NCBI RefSeq assembly: GCF_009834345.1
Contig: NZ_CP035042.1
Location: 1,364,001-1,428,000, forward strand
Source of the DNA: Billgrantia tianxiuensis
GTDB lineage: Bacteria > Pseudomonadota > Gammaproteobacteria > Pseudomonadales > Halomonadaceae
Reading direction: 5' to 3'
DNA length: 64,000 nucleotides
The position numbers and the translations under genes are program-made. The notes under the pieces were generated by a model. That model ran no database searches. It saw only the letters and a list, made by a program, of their open reading frames with translations, and was not told the origin of the DNA. Below, in pieces: positions 48,579 to 58,471 of the stretch. Each line of letters starts with the position of its first letter. The stretch's first letter is position 1.

Positions 48579-50438
48579 CTAGCGATAGCCCTCGGCCTGC
48601 AGCCGAAACAATCTCGCATAGCGGCCGTTCTGGGCCATCAGGCTGTCGTGGTCGCCGCGCTCGATGACCTCGCCGCCGTCGATCACGAGGATCTGGTCGG
48701 CGGCGCGCACCGTGGAGAAGCGGTGCGAGATGAGGATGGTCATCTTGTCGCGGCGGTGCTCGCGGAAGTCGGCATAAACGGCCGCTTCGGCGGCGGCGTC
48801 CATGGCCGCGGTGGGTTCGTCCAGCACCAGGATGTCGGCGCTCTCGCGCATGTAGGCCCGGGCCAGGGCGATCTTCTGCCACTGGCCGCCGGAGAGCTCC
48901 TGGCCGCCCTTGAACCAGCGACCCAACTGGGTGTGGTAGCCGCCGGGCATGGCGCGGATGAACTCGTCGGCCAGGCCGCGCTCGGCCGCTTCGTGCCAGC
49001 GTGCCTCGTCGCCGAAGGCCTCGACGTCGCCGGCACCGAGGTTTTCCCCTACCTTGAGCTGGTAGCGCACGAAGTCCTGGAAGATCACGCCGATGCGCCG
49101 GCGCAGGGTGGCCAGGTCCCATTCGCGCAGGTCGCTGCCGTCGAGCAGGATGCGGCCATTGCTGGGTTCGTAGAGACGGGTGAGCAGTTTGATCAGCGTG
49201 GTCTTGCCGGAGCCATTGGCGCCTACCAGTGCCAGGCTCTGCCCTGGCGCCACATGCAGGGAAATGTCGCAAAGGGCAGGCTGCTCGGCGCCGGGGTAGG
49301 TGAAGCCGACGTTCTCGAAGCGAATGCCGTCTCCCGGCCTGGCACCTATGGTCAAGGTGCCGCTCTGCGGTGCTACCGGCTGCTCCAGATACTCGTAGAG
49401 GTTCGACAGGTAGAGGTTGTCCTCGTACATGCCGCTGATCGAGGTGAGGCTGGCCGACAGCGCTGACTGGCCCTGCTTGAACACCATCAGGTACATGGTC
49501 ATCTCGCCCAGGGTCAGGCTGCCCGATACGGTTTCCACTACCACCCAGGCGTAGGCGCCATAAAACGCCAGCGTGCCCAGCAGACCGAGCAGGAAGCCCC
49601 AAGTCTCCCGGCGGATGGTCAGGCGACGATCCTCGCCGTAGAGGGTGTCGAAGATTCTGCGGTAGCGCTCGAGCAGCAGCGGCTCCAGGCCGAACAGCTT
49701 GACCTCCTTGATGCTGTCTTCCCGGGCCAGCACGGTTTCCAGGTACATCTGCATGCGGGTCTGGGGTGAGCGCCAGCGGAACAGGCGGAAGGCATCGCCG
49801 GAGAACTTGGCCTCGGAGACGAACACCGGCAGGGCGCCGATCACCAGGATCAGGATCGCCCAGGGTGAGAACTGCACCAACAGCACGCCGAAGCTGACCA
49901 GCGAGATGGCGTTCTGCAGCAGCGAGAAGGTCTTGTTGACCAGGCCCAATGGGCGTATCGACGCCTCGCGCCGGGCGCGGGTGAGCTTGTCGTAGAATTC
50001 GGAGTCCTCGAACTGGGCAAGCGTGAGGGTGCCGGCCTTCTCGAGGATCATGACGTTGACCTTCTGCCCCAACAGCGCGCGCAGCAGCGACTGCTGGGCC
50101 GAGAGGCCCCTCTGGGCCAGGGCGATGGCGGCAATCACGCCGGCTTCCGCCAGTACGTAGCGCAGCACCTGCCAGGCGGATTCAAGCGTTAGCGCGGCCC
50201 CGGTGTCGCGGTGATGGGCCATGGCCGCGACCACCGCGTCGACGATCAACTGGCCGATCCAGGCGGCCACCGCCGGCAGCACGCCGGCGACCAAGGTGCA
50301 CAGCGCAAGCCCCAAGGTGAGGGCGCGCGAGGTTTGCCACACCAGCAGGAGTGCCCGGCGGCTGTAGCGAAAGACACCGAAGAAGGCGGCCAGGCGATTG
50401 CCGTTAGCTGGCGGAGGGGCTGGGGTGAAACGACGCAT
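48579..50438 (-). CDS. ABC exporter, fused membrane and ATPase domains
   Basis: 619 residues. About six helices (residues 25-330: LTLGLALCTLVAGVLPAVAA, VLLVQFSPWAILILVIGALP, FLLGLLGTLAFYGAYAWVVV) are followed by an ATPase domain: Walker A LVGANGSGKTTLIKLL, Q-loop VIFQDFVRYQ, signature ELSGGQWQKIALARAY, Walker B ILVLDEPTAAMDAAAE, H-loop ILISHRFSTVRAAD. It is of the MsbA/multidrug-exporter class and probably works as a homodimer; the substrate is unknown. The start at 50438 is the first Met before the conserved part; upstream codons overlap a terminator. Confidence 0.88.
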   Translation of the reverse strand: MRRFTPAPPPANGNRLAAFFGVFRYSRRALLLVWQTSRALTLGLALCTLVAGVLPAVAAWIGQLIVDAVVAAMAHHRDTGAALTLESAWQVLRYVLAEAGVIAAIALAQRGLSAQQSLLRALLGQKVNVMILEKAGTLTLAQFEDSEFYDKLTRARREASIRPLGLVNKTFSLLQNAISLVSFGVLLVQFSPWAILILVIGALPVFVSEAKFSGDAFRLFRWRSPQTRMQMYLETVLAREDSIKEVKLFGLEPLLLERYRRIFDTLYGEDRRLTIRRETWGFLLGLLGTLAFYGAYAWVVVETVSGSLTLGEMTMYLMVFKQGQSALSASLTSISGMYEDNLYLSNLYEYLEQPVAPQSGTLTIGARPGDGIRFENVGFTYPGAEQPALCDISLHVAPGQSLALVGANGSGKTTLIKLLTRLYEPSNGRILLDGSDLREWDLATLRRRIGVIFQDFVRYQLKVGENLGAGDVEAFGDEARWHEAAERGLADEFIRAMPGGYHTQLGRWFKGGQELSGGQWQKIALARAYMRESADILVLDEPTAAMDAAAEAAVYADFREHRRDKMTILISHRFSTVRAADQILVIDGGEVIERGDHDSLMAQNGRYARLFRLQAEGYR

Positions 50439-50467
50439 GGGCTGAGTGGGTAGGCTCCGTTCAAGAA

Positions 50468-50497
50468 ACGACGCCCTGCTCGAGAGCAGGGCGTCGT
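50468..50497 (-). terminator. Rho-independent terminator of the M23 peptidase gene
   Basis: ACGACGCCCTGCTC pairs perfectly with GAGCAGGGCGTCGT; on the minus strand TTTCTTG follows. It lies 30 bp after the M23 stop and just before the ABC-exporter gene. Confidence 0.8.
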
Positions 50498-50526
50498 ATG
50501 CGTGCAGCGGTAAGGTCCGAGCTGGC

Positions 50527-52257
50527 TCAGTCGTCGTCGCTTTCGGCGTCGGCTGAGGTCTGGGCCACCACCGGGCCGGTCTGGCCGGAGCGCAGTGCGG
50601 CAAGCAGCGGCTCCGCTTCGCGCTGGAAGGCGACCAGCCGCTCGCCCTCGAGGCTCTGGCTCTCCGGCAACTCTACCTTCATGGCATCGACGGCGTTGTT
50701 GTTGACGATCACCTCGTAGTGGAGGTGAGGGCCGGTGCTGCGGCCGGTGTTGCCCGACAGCGCGATACGCTCGCCCATCGAGACGCGATCGCCGCGATTG
50801 ACCATTGCACGTGAAAGGTGCAGGTAGCGTGTGCGGTAGCCGTTGTCATGGCGTACCACGATATAGCGCCCCGCCACCGGGTGGTTGCCGACTTTCTCGA
50901 CGCGACCGTCGGCCGGGGCGACGACCGGCGTACCAATGGGCATGGCCCAGTCGGTGCCGCGGTGCGGGCTGACGCGGCCGGTCACCGGATGCGTACGGCG
51001 CGGATTGAAGCCGGAGCTCATGCGATAGCTGCCCTCGAACGGATAGCGGCTGAAGGCGGGATCGAGGCTCTGGCCGTCCGGCGTGTAGAAGTTGTTGTCG
51101 GCACTGTTGCGTACCAGGGTGAGGTCCATGCGGGCGCCCTGGTACTGGATGGCCAACACGCGGGAGTCGAAGCTCGCCCCGTCGATGATGTCGGACTCGA
51201 TCAGCACCTGAAACTCATCGCCGCGACGGGTGTCGCGGCGGAAATCGAGCTTTTTCTCCAGCAGGCGCGAGACCTGGGCAACCTCGGTGCTGGAGAGGCC
51301 GGTCGCCTGGGCGGAGCGAGCGAAGCTGCCGCTTACGCTACCGGCGAACAGCCGCTGGGTGGCTTCGCCGGCACGCTCGATGGTGGCGACGTCGAAACTG
51401 TCCTCGTCGCGCTCGAGCATGAAGCCCTCGCGGGCATTCTTCATGATGCGCAGGGCCAGCAGACGTTCCTGCTCGTCGAGCTGATACTCGAAGGTATTGC
51501 CGACCCGCCAATGGGTCAGTAGACGCTTGTCGGGCATGCTGTCGAGCAGGCGCATGGCCTCGCTGTAGCCCAGGCCGAGTTCGTTCTGGGCCAGCACGGC
51601 GAAGGTATCGCCCTGCTGCACGGTATAGGTGCGCCATTCCGGTACGTAGGGCTCGGCGGCGGCAATCTCGTGATCGAAGTGGATCGGGCCGTCTTCGAAC
51701 AGCGCCAGCTCTTCGTCCGGGAAATCCTCGTAGGACGTCGCGTCGGCGGCCAGCGCTTCGTCGTCGGTATAAGTCTCTTCGAGCATGCCGCTGGCCAGGG
51801 TGCCGATCACCAGAGCCATGTGCAGTGCCCCGGAATCCAGTTCCGTTGCCAGTTCGATGCCGCTGTCGTCCATCCCGGTAGCGGCATCGAGCTCGGCAGC
51901 GGTAGCGGCCGGAGGCTCGGTCGTTCGCTCGGCCTGGGCCACGCTCACGCCGGAGAGGTCGACGATTTCGCTGGGCTTGAGCTGAGAGAGAGGGATGTAG
52001 TCGCGGGTGGAGTCGATGGCCTGGGTGGCGATCTCGATGGCATCGGCGACGGAGTAGCGTTCGCTGTTGAGAGCGGGGAGGCCGGGTTGGGCCTCGGGCG
52101 ACAGGGGGAAGAGTACGGTTTGGGGAACTTGCCCCTGACGCTGGGTATTCTCGACGAGGGTAACGATCTTTTGCGCGCCCAGCACGGTCACCATCGTGGC
52201 GACGGGTAGCAGTAGCAACTTATGCGTGCGAGGCAGCGAATGAAGGATTCGCAACAT
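50527..52257 (-). CDS. M23-family peptidoglycan endopeptidase (MepM-like) with LysM-type region
   Basis: 576 residues. A signal anchor (LLLLPVATMVTVLGAQKIVT) leads to a long acidic linker, then a LysM-like/OapA segment (RTYTVQQGDTFAVLAQNELG), a helical arm, and a C-terminal M23 domain: SSGFNPRRTHPVTGRVSPHR, GTDWAMPIGTPVVAPADG, TRYLHLSRAMVNRGDRV and STGPHLHYEVIVN, with zinc ligands His and Asp of HRGTD and the His pair HLH. It cleaves peptidoglycan cross-links in the periplasm, as MepM does during wall growth. The unusually acidic linker fits a halophile-type envelope protein. Confidence 0.9.
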   Translation of the reverse strand: MLRILHSLPRTHKLLLLPVATMVTVLGAQKIVTLVENTQRQGQVPQTVLFPLSPEAQPGLPALNSERYSVADAIEIATQAIDSTRDYIPLSQLKPSEIVDLSGVSVAQAERTTEPPAATAAELDAATGMDDSGIELATELDSGALHMALVIGTLASGMLEETYTDDEALAADATSYEDFPDEELALFEDGPIHFDHEIAAAEPYVPEWRTYTVQQGDTFAVLAQNELGLGYSEAMRLLDSMPDKRLLTHWRVGNTFEYQLDEQERLLALRIMKNAREGFMLERDEDSFDVATIERAGEATQRLFAGSVSGSFARSAQATGLSSTEVAQVSRLLEKKLDFRRDTRRGDEFQVLIESDIIDGASFDSRVLAIQYQGARMDLTLVRNSADNNFYTPDGQSLDPAFSRYPFEGSYRMSSGFNPRRTHPVTGRVSPHRGTDWAMPIGTPVVAPADGRVEKVGNHPVAGRYIVVRHDNGYRTRYLHLSRAMVNRGDRVSMGERIALSGNTGRSTGPHLHYEVIVNNNAVDAMKVELPESQSLEGERLVAFQREAEPLLAALRSGQTGPVVAQTSADAESDDD

Positions 52258-52356
52258 TTGTATCGGCCATAAAAAAAGATGACAAGAACATAAAAAGGCA
52301 CGGGAACCTTAACCCATGATATATGGCCTGCCTAGACTGTACGTGCATACAGCAAG

Positions 52357-52393
52357 ACGGGCCCAGAACTTCTCTACCTAGGTTCTGGGCCGT
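52357..52393. other. Stable hairpin upstream of the M23 gene
   Basis: ACGGGCCCAGAAC pairs with GTTCTGGGCCGT (one bulged G) around an 11-12-nt loop, 100 bp upstream of the M23 start. There is no U-tract on either strand. It could be part of the 5' leader; no known riboswitch is recognised. Confidence 0.4.
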
Positions 52394-52438
52394 CGCTATA
52401 TTGTCGAACACTGTTCAACAATGATGCATTGAACGTGA

Positions 52439-52465
52439 AAAAAGGGAATTAGACAACCCCTTTTT
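52439..52465. terminator. Terminator downstream of the pirin gene
   Basis: AAAAAGGG and CCCTTTTT flank an 11-nt loop; with U-runs on both sides it can act in either direction. It lies about 40 bp after the pirin stop. Confidence 0.65.
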
Positions 52466-52504
52466 GGTAACGATCTGTGGTGGGAGCGATCAGCCGGTAA
52501 GTGA

Positions 52505-53353
52505 TCAACCAGTAAAGGTGCCGTTGCGATAATCGCGCAGCGCTTGTTCGATCTCGCCCATGTGATTCATCACGAAGGGGCCGTAGTGGGCTATCGGCTC
52601 GCGATGGGGCGTGCCCGCGAGCAGCAGACACTGAGCACCTTTGCGGCTGGCGAGGCGCAGCGTGTCTCCCGAACCCAGCCGGGCCAGTTGACCGGCCGTG
52701 ATGTCGGCATCGTCGACCTGCAACGTACCCTCGAAGACATAGACAGCCAGCGTCTCGCTACCGGCCGCGAGGGTCAGCTCGCCGCCGGCCTCGATTTGCG
52801 CATGGGCCACGGCGCCATCTCCCGCCAGGCTCTCCAGCGGGCCCGAAATGCTGTCGCCCGCCACGGACGACCAAATTCCACCGAGGGCGATCAATTCCGC
52901 TTTCTCCGCCTTCAGACGCGGCATTTCGCCGCTGCGCACGTCGCGATAGCGTGGCTCGCTCATCTTTTCCCGTGCCGGCAGGTTGAGCCATAGCTGAAAG
53001 CCGTGCAGGCCCTGGCTGTCGGTCAGCGGCATTTCGGAATGCACGATGCCACGGCCGGTATGCATCCACTGGGCGTCGCCGGCCTGAATGGTGCTGCTGT
53101 GACCCAAGTGGTCCTCATGGGTGATGCCGCCATGGATGATGTAGGTCAGCGTCTGGATGCCACGGTGCGGATGCGGCGGAAAGCCACCGATATAGTCGTC
53201 GGGTCGGTCGGAGCCGAGCTCGTCGAGCATGAGAAAAGGGTCGATCTCGCCATCGAAGCGATGGATTCGCTGGATGTGCACGCCGTCGCCATCCTGGCTG
53301 GGTTGGCTTTGGATCAGGCGTTCGATGCGGCGGAAGCTGGGACTGGCGACCAT
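52505..53353 (-). CDS. Pirin-family protein
   Basis: 282 residues of the bicupin pirin family. The N-terminal cupin carries the metal site (FPPHPHRGIQTLTYIIHG, HEDHLGHSSTI, MHTGRGIVHSEMP), followed by GFQLWLNLPAREKMSEPRYR and a C-terminal cupin (LLLAGTPHREPIAHYGPFVM). Some bacterial pirins are quercetin dioxygenases, others are regulators; neither can be chosen here. The start at 53353 was preferred because the family begins ...RRIERLIQ. It is divergent from a LysR gene, 110 bp apart, which probably controls it. Confidence 0.9.
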   Translation of the reverse strand: MVASPSFRRIERLIQSQPSQDGDGVHIQRIHRFDGEIDPFLMLDELGSDRPDDYIGGFPPHPHRGIQTLTYIIHGGITHEDHLGHSSTIQAGDAQWMHTGRGIVHSEMPLTDSQGLHGFQLWLNLPAREKMSEPRYRDVRSGEMPRLKAEKAELIALGGIWSSVAGDSISGPLESLAGDGAVAHAQIEAGGELTLAAGSETLAVYVFEGTLQVDDADITAGQLARLGSGDTLRLASRKGAQCLLLAGTPHREPIAHYGPFVMNHMGEIEQALRDYRNGTFTG

Positions 53354-53463
53354 GGTCTGCGGTCTCCGGTAGTTCTGAAATGGTGGATATATCTGGCATT
53401 TTAGTCCGCTTTTTTCGAAAATTAAGCGCAACGTTTTGCATCTTTCATTCGAGGAAGTCGAAC

Positions 53464-54363
53464 ATGTCTCGTGTCACCCTGGCTCAGTGGCAGATGCTCG
53501 CGGCGGTCGTCGACCATGGTGGCTTCGCCCGCGCCGCCGAGGCGATCCACAAGAGTCCTTCCACGCTCAATCACGCCGTGCACAAGCTGGAGGAACAGCT
53601 TGGCGTGCGGGTGCTGGCACCGGTAGGGCGCCAGGTGCGGCTGACCGAGGCCGGCGAGATGCTGCTGCGCCGGGCACGCCAACTGATCGAGAGCGCCGAG
53701 GCACTGGAGGACGTTGCCGGCCGCCTGGCCGAGGGGCTCGAGGCCGAAGTGGTGTTGTCGATCGATCAGATCTTTCCCACCGATGCCTTGGCGGTGGCGC
53801 TGAGCCGCTTCTCCGCCGCTTACCCCTACGTGCGTGTGCAGCTCCACGAGACGGTGCTCAACGGTGGCATCGAGATGCTCTATGACGGCCGCGCCGACCT
53901 GGCCATCTCGGGACTGGCGGCGCAGGGCTTTCTCGGCGAGCCGCTGGTAACGATCCGCTTCATTGCGGTGGCCCATCGCGACCATGAACTGCACGCGCTG
54001 GAGCGTGAACTCGACCTGCGCGACCTGCAGCGTCACCGCCAAATGGTGGTGCGCGACTCGGCGCTGCGTCAGTCGATGGATGCCGGCTGGCTCAAGGCGG
54101 AGCAACGCTGGACGGTCAGCCATCTCGAGACCTCCATCGACATGGTGCGGCGTTGCCTGGGGTTCGCCTGGCTGCCCGAGACGCGCATCCATGCCGACTT
54201 GGAAAGCGGCGTGCTGCGCCCGCTGCCGCTGGCGGCCGGTGGGATCCGCGAGGTGCCGATGCAGCTGATCTTCCGCGATCGCGACCGGGCGGGACCCGCG
54301 ACCCATGCCATGGCCCGGGCGCTCAAGGAAGCCGTGGCGAGCGAATGCCCGAGCGAGGCGTGA
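53464..54363 (+). CDS. LysR-family regulator, probable controller of the pirin gene
   Basis: 299 residues: winged helix (LAQWQMLAAVVDHGGFARAA, SPSTLNHAVHKLEEQLGVRV) and effector domain (VVLSIDQIFPTDALAVALSR, YDGRADLAISGLAAQGFLGE, SIDMVRRCLGFAWLPETRIH). GAGGAAG stands nine bases before the ATG at 53464. Divergent from pirin, an arrangement that recurs with these two families, so regulation of pirin is likely; the ligand is unknown. A 245-bp stretch without a gene separates it from the next gene. Confidence 0.9.
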   Translation: MSRVTLAQWQMLAAVVDHGGFARAAEAIHKSPSTLNHAVHKLEEQLGVRVLAPVGRQVRLTEAGEMLLRRARQLIESAEALEDVAGRLAEGLEAEVVLSIDQIFPTDALAVALSRFSAAYPYVRVQLHETVLNGGIEMLYDGRADLAISGLAAQGFLGEPLVTIRFIAVAHRDHELHALERELDLRDLQRHRQMVVRDSALRQSMDAGWLKAEQRWTVSHLETSIDMVRRCLGFAWLPETRIHADLESGVLRPLPLAAGGIREVPMQLIFRDRDRAGPATHAMARALKEAVASECPSEA

Positions 54364-54610
54364 CCTTTCGTTTTTTTCGATGTGAGGGGCGGAAAAACTG
54401 CGCTTGAGCATCAAGCAAATCGGTTTAACCTGCTACGGAAACACTGCACAAATGCCTGCGCGAGCGAATCGCTGCGTTGCGCGGTGCTCGGAATCCTCAC
54501 ATATACCCCATATGCTCCGGTTCCTGTGCTCCGTGCGCCTTGCGCTTCATCTCGCTCGTCGATTTGTTCAGAGCTTCCTTAGTCAGATATTTCCGAACCC
54601 GGAGGACATG

Positions 54611-55615
54611 ATGGGTCTGCTGATCGAAGGCAAGTGGCACGACCAGTGGTACGACACCAAGAAGCATGGTGGCGAGTTCGTGCGCGAGTCTGCCAAGCTG
54701 CGCGACTGGGTCACCCGCGACGGCAGCCCGGGCCCCCAGGGCCAGCGGGCCGTAGCGGCTGAGGCGGGGCGCTTCCATCTCTACGTGTCGCTGGCCTGTC
54801 CCTGGGCGCATCGCACTCTGATCATGCGCAAGCTCAAGGGGTTGGACGATCTGATCGGCGTCTCCCACGTAAGCCCGCTGATGCTCGACCAGGGCTGGAC
54901 CTACCACGAAGGCGAGGGCTCGAGCGGCGATCCGGTCAACGGCGTCGAGTACCATCGTGAACTCTACACCCTGACCGACCCGCACTACACCGGCCGGGTG
55001 ACGGTACCGGTACTGTGGGACAAGCAGGAAGGGCGTATCGTCAACAACGAGTCCGCCGAGTTGGTGCGCATCTTCAACGATGCCTTCGATGAGCTCGCCG
55101 GCAACCGGCTCGACTTCTACCCCGCGGATCTGCGCGAGACCATCGACGCGATCAACGAGGACGTCTACGAACACATCAACAACGGTGTCTACAAGTCGGG
55201 CTTCGCCACCGAGCAGGGCGTCTACGAGAAGCACGTGACGGCCTTGTTCGAGGCGCTCGACCGCATCGAGGCGCGCCTGGCCGAGCACCGCTACTTGGCC
55301 GGGGAGTGGCTCACCGAGGCCGACATCCGCCTGTTCACCACCCTGGTGCGCTTCGACGCCGTCTATTACGGCCACTTCAAGTGCAACTTCCGGCGCATCG
55401 AGGACTATCCCAACCTCTCCAACTACCTGCGTGAGCTGTACCAGTGGCCGGGTGTGGCCGGGACGGTGAGCCTGGACCACATCAAGCGCCACTACTATTA
55501 CAGCCACGACACCATCAACCCGACGCGCATCGTGCCCAAGGGACCGCTGCTCGATTTCGAACGCCCGCACGACCGCGAGCGATTGCCGGGGCAGGGGATT
55601 CGCCAGAAGGGCTGA
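54611..55615 (+). CDS. Glutathionyl-hydroquinone reductase (Xi-class GST, YqjG/PcpF type)
   Basis: 334 residues. Xi-class glutathione transferase: GRFHLYVSLACPWAHRTLIM with the catalytic Cys in ACPWAHR, VTVPVLWDKQEGRIVNNESA (cis-Pro glutathione site), then the helical domain (EHRYLAGEWLTEADIRLFTT, HFKCNFRRIEDYPNLSNYL) and the family end IKRHYYYSHDTINPTRIVPK. It removes glutathione from glutathionyl-hydroquinones. Two adjacent ATGs occur; 54611 gives a five-base gap from GGAGG and is preferred. Confidence 0.92.
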   Translation: MGLLIEGKWHDQWYDTKKHGGEFVRESAKLRDWVTRDGSPGPQGQRAVAAEAGRFHLYVSLACPWAHRTLIMRKLKGLDDLIGVSHVSPLMLDQGWTYHEGEGSSGDPVNGVEYHRELYTLTDPHYTGRVTVPVLWDKQEGRIVNNESAELVRIFNDAFDELAGNRLDFYPADLRETIDAINEDVYEHINNGVYKSGFATEQGVYEKHVTALFEALDRIEARLAEHRYLAGEWLTEADIRLFTTLVRFDAVYYGHFKCNFRRIEDYPNLSNYLRELYQWPGVAGTVSLDHIKRHYYYSHDTINPTRIVPKGPLLDFERPHDRERLPGQGIRQKG

Positions 55616-55637
55616 AGCGGGAAGACGCGGCTACGCC

Positions 55638-55724
55638 GCTCGAAGAAGGAAGATCGGCGCTTCGCGCCTGGAAGGAAAGAAGCACAGCTATCCTGTCTTA
55701 CCTCTTACTTCTTCCCTCTTTCTT
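55638..55724. repeat. Purine/pyrimidine inverted repeat between convergent genes
   Basis: GAAGAAGGAAGA on the left is mirrored by TCTTCCCTCTTTCTTC on the right, with GGCGCTTCGCGCC hairpin sequence between. It overlaps the yaiI stop. It may act as a bidirectional terminator or be a dispersed intergenic element. Confidence 0.45.
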
Positions 55725-56168
55725 CTGATGCGCCAGCCACCTGTCCAACGCGTTGGCGAACTCGCGCCGGTCACCGTCGCTGTAGCCCTTGGGCCCGCCG
55801 GTGTGCTCGCCGCTGGAGCGCAACGTCTCCATGAAATCCCTCATCTGCACCCGCGCGCGAATGTTGTTCTTGTCGAGGATCTCGCCGCGGGTGGTCATCA
55901 CCGCTGCGCCCTTGTCGATGGCCTCCAGCGCCAGCGGCAGGTCGGAGCTGATCAGCAGATCGCCTTTCTCGAGGCGTGCCACGATCTCGTTGTCGGCGGC
56001 GTCGAAGCCATGGCTCACCGACAGCGACTTGACCCATTTCGAGGGTGGCAGGGGGATCGTGTGGTTGGCGACGAACCAGGCCGGGGTGGTGGTGCGCTCG
56101 GCGGCGCGGACGATGATGTCTCGCGCGACCTTGGGGCAGGCGTCGGCATCGACCCAGAGCGTGGGCAT
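55698..56168 (-). CDS. yaiI: UPF0178 (YaiI/YqxD) family protein
   Basis: 156 residues with the complete DUF188 pattern: LWVDADACPKVARDIIVRAA, PAWFVANHTIPLPPSKWVKS, VSHGFDAADNEIVARLEKGD, LLISSDLPLALEAIDKGAAV, TTRGEILDKNNIRARVQMRD and KGYSDGDRREFANALDRWL. The conserved acidic residues suggest a PIN-like metal-dependent nuclease fold, but function is not established. Length is standard. It converges on the hydroquinone reductase gene. Confidence 0.92.
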   Translation of the reverse strand: MPTLWVDADACPKVARDIIVRAAERTTTPAWFVANHTIPLPPSKWVKSLSVSHGFDAADNEIVARLEKGDLLISSDLPLALEAIDKGAAVMTTRGEILDKNNIRARVQMRDFMETLRSSGEHTGGPKGYSDGDRREFANALDRWLAHQKKEGRSKR

Positions 56169-56608
56169 TCGGCAAGGCTCCTCGAAGGTGATGGCAGGTT
56201 TGTGTGATCGTAGCGTTGAAAGTACTGGTCATGGAACCAGTGTCGATGTTAGCATGCGCGCTCCTCGCATGTGCTGACCCCGCCATCATGACGATTCGCT
56301 CCGTATGCCACGCGTACGAGAGGCAATCACCGAGACCGACAGCGATCTGCTGCAACGTCCGAGATGTGAAGATGGAGCGCTACAGGATGTCGCCAACCGG
56401 GCGACATCGGCGCAAAAAGGTCGCCACAGCGGTTCGTGTCCAAGGAGACGAGCCGGATGCCAGGTGCGACCGGCGTCCCACGTAAAACGTGATCGCTCTG
56501 TTCGGGCCAAATCGGTCGGATGACAGGGCCACCGACCATGCCGCATGGCTGTGTCGGGGATGCCTCAATGTGATTGCCGGCGAGTGCCGGCCTACCAAGG
56601 TGTGATTG
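56169..56608. other. Long upstream region of the DEAD-box helicase gene
   Basis: 440 bp with no supported gene. It must hold the yaiI promoter (minus) and the helicase promoter (plus). Cold-shock DEAD-box genes such as E. coli deaD have long 5' untranslated leaders, so part of it may be transcribed leader; no specific cold-shock box was recognised. Confidence 0.4.
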
Positions 56609-58320
56609 ATGACCTCGACTTCTGTCGCCTCGCCGAGCTTCGGCGATCTTGCTCTGCTGCCTGCCGTTCTTGCCGCTGTAGAAACACTGGGTTACGAAAC
56701 TCCTTCACCGATTCAGGCACAGACCATTCCGGCGCTGCTGGAAGGGCGTGACATGCTGGGCCAGGCCCAGACCGGTACAGGCAAGACCGCGGCCTTTGCC
56801 CTGCCGTTGCTGTCGCGTCTCGAGATGACCCGGCGTGAGCCCCAGGTGCTGGTGCTGGCGCCGACCCGCGAGCTGGCCCAGCAGGTGGCCGTCTCCTTTA
56901 CCAAGTACGGCCAGAATCTGCAGGGCCTGGAAGTGGCCACCCTGTGCGGTGGCCAGGAATATCGTGAACAGCTGGGTGCGCTCAAGCGTGGCGCCCAGGT
57001 GGTGGTGGGCACGCCGGGTCGGGTGATCGATCACCTCGACCGTGGAAGCCTCAAGCTCGACGGCCTCTCCGCCCTGGTGCTGGACGAAGCCGACGAGATG
57101 CTGCGCATGGGCTTTATCGATGACGTCAAGCGCGTGGTCGCCGATACCCGCAGGACGCCCAGCGCGTGTTCTTCTCCGCCACCCTGCCGGCCGAGATCGA
57201 GCGCATCGTCAACCGCTACCTGGTCGATCCGGTCAAGGTCGCCATCGAGTCGCGCACCACCACTGCCGAGAGCATCGAGCAGCGCCTGGTGCGGGTCGAC
57301 GGCGGCGCCAAGCTGGAAGCGCTGGCGCGCATTCTCGAGGTCGAGCCGGTGGACGCCGCGATCGTCTTCGTGCGTACTCGTGCTGCCTGTACCACGTTGA
57401 TGGAGCAGCTCTCCGCTCGCGGCGTGAACGTGGCCAGCCTCTCCGGCGACCTGGACCAGAGCCTGCGCGAGCGCACCATCCAGCGCCTCAAGCGCGGCAA
57501 GATCGACGTGCTGATCGCCACCGATGTGGCCGCTCGCGGCCTCGACGTGCCGCGTATCACTCACGTGATCAACTACGACCTGCCCCAGGACAGCGAGGCC
57601 TATACCCACCGTATCGGGCGTACCGGCCGTGCCGGTCGCGAAGGCGTGGCGATCACCTTCGCCGGCTTCCGCGAAGGCCGCAAGATCGGCTGGCTGGAGC
57701 AGGCCACTGGTCAGCGCATGACCGAGATGGCGCTGCCCGACGAGGCCGCCATCCGCGCTCACCGCGACGAGGTGTTCCACCAGCGCGTCATCGCCGCGCT
57801 GACCGCCGGCGCCGACGAGCAGCGTGCACTGGTCGAGCGCCTGGTAGGCGAGGGCTACGACCCGATCGAGCTGGCCTGTGCCTTTGCCGCCCTGGCGCGT
57901 GCCGATGAGGCGCCCATCGGTCGCCTGCAGGCGCCGCGCAAGGAGCGTGCCGACCGTGGCGACCGCGCCCCGCGCGACGGCAAGCCGCCGCGCCGCGACC
58001 GTGGCCCGAGCGAGGGCATGACCCGCTATCGTGTCGCCGTCGGTCACAAGGATGGCGTCAAGCCGGGCCAGCTGGTCGGCGCCCTGGCGAACGAGGGTGG
58101 CATCGAAGGTTCGCGGATCGGTCGCATCGACATCCGCAACGCCTTCTCGGTGGTGGAGCTGCCAAGCTCGCTGCCGCCCAGCATCCTGGCCAAGATGGCC
58201 CGCGCCCGCGTCGCCGGCCGTGCGCTGGAGATCAGCGAAGACAGCGGTGCTCCCGAGCGTGCCCCGCGCCGTCGTCGCGAAGACGGCGATGCGCCGGTGC
58301 GTCGCCGCACCAGCGCCTAA
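56609..58320 (+). CDS. deaD: ATP-dependent DEAD-box RNA helicase (DeaD/CsdA type), one frameshift
   Basis: About 571 residues when one C is added to the run at 57147-57149 ([18 protein letters not shown]). Helicase motifs in order: Q-motif [31 protein letters not shown], Ia APTRELAQQ, Ib [68 protein letters not shown]. The C-terminal RNA-binding DbpA-type domain follows ([37 protein letters not shown]), then a basic Arg-rich tail. It unwinds RNA in ribosome assembly and cold adaptation. The ATG at 56609 is preferred to an adjacent TTG. Confidence 0.92.
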
Positions 58321-58360
58321 GCGCAGCGTTCGCCACTAGCGGCGAACGTGACGAACAAAA

Positions 58361-58391
58361 CCCAGGCCGGGCATCCGGCCTGGGTTTTTTT
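58361..58391 (+). terminator. Rho-independent terminator after deaD
   Basis: CCCAGGCCGG-GCAT-CCGGCCTGGG followed by seven T. A smaller hairpin, GCGTTCGCC-ACTA-GCGGCGAACG, lies just before it at 58325-58347. Confidence 0.92.
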
Positions 58392-58416
58392 ATCTCTGCT
58401 TGCCAATTGCCATACT

Positions 58417-58432
58417 ACCATACTAGTCTGGT
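58417..58432. promoter_or_regulatory. Candidate GntR-family operator
   Basis: ACCATACTAGTCTGGT is an imperfect palindrome 40 bp before the GntR start, near a repeated CATACTACCATACT that may hold -10 boxes. GntR/FCD proteins usually bind short palindromes of this kind (TNGTNNNACNA-like); assignment is tentative. Confidence 0.4.
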
Positions 58433-58471
58433 CAGAGTCGGCGAGATCAACAAGAAACGGAGACGGTGCCC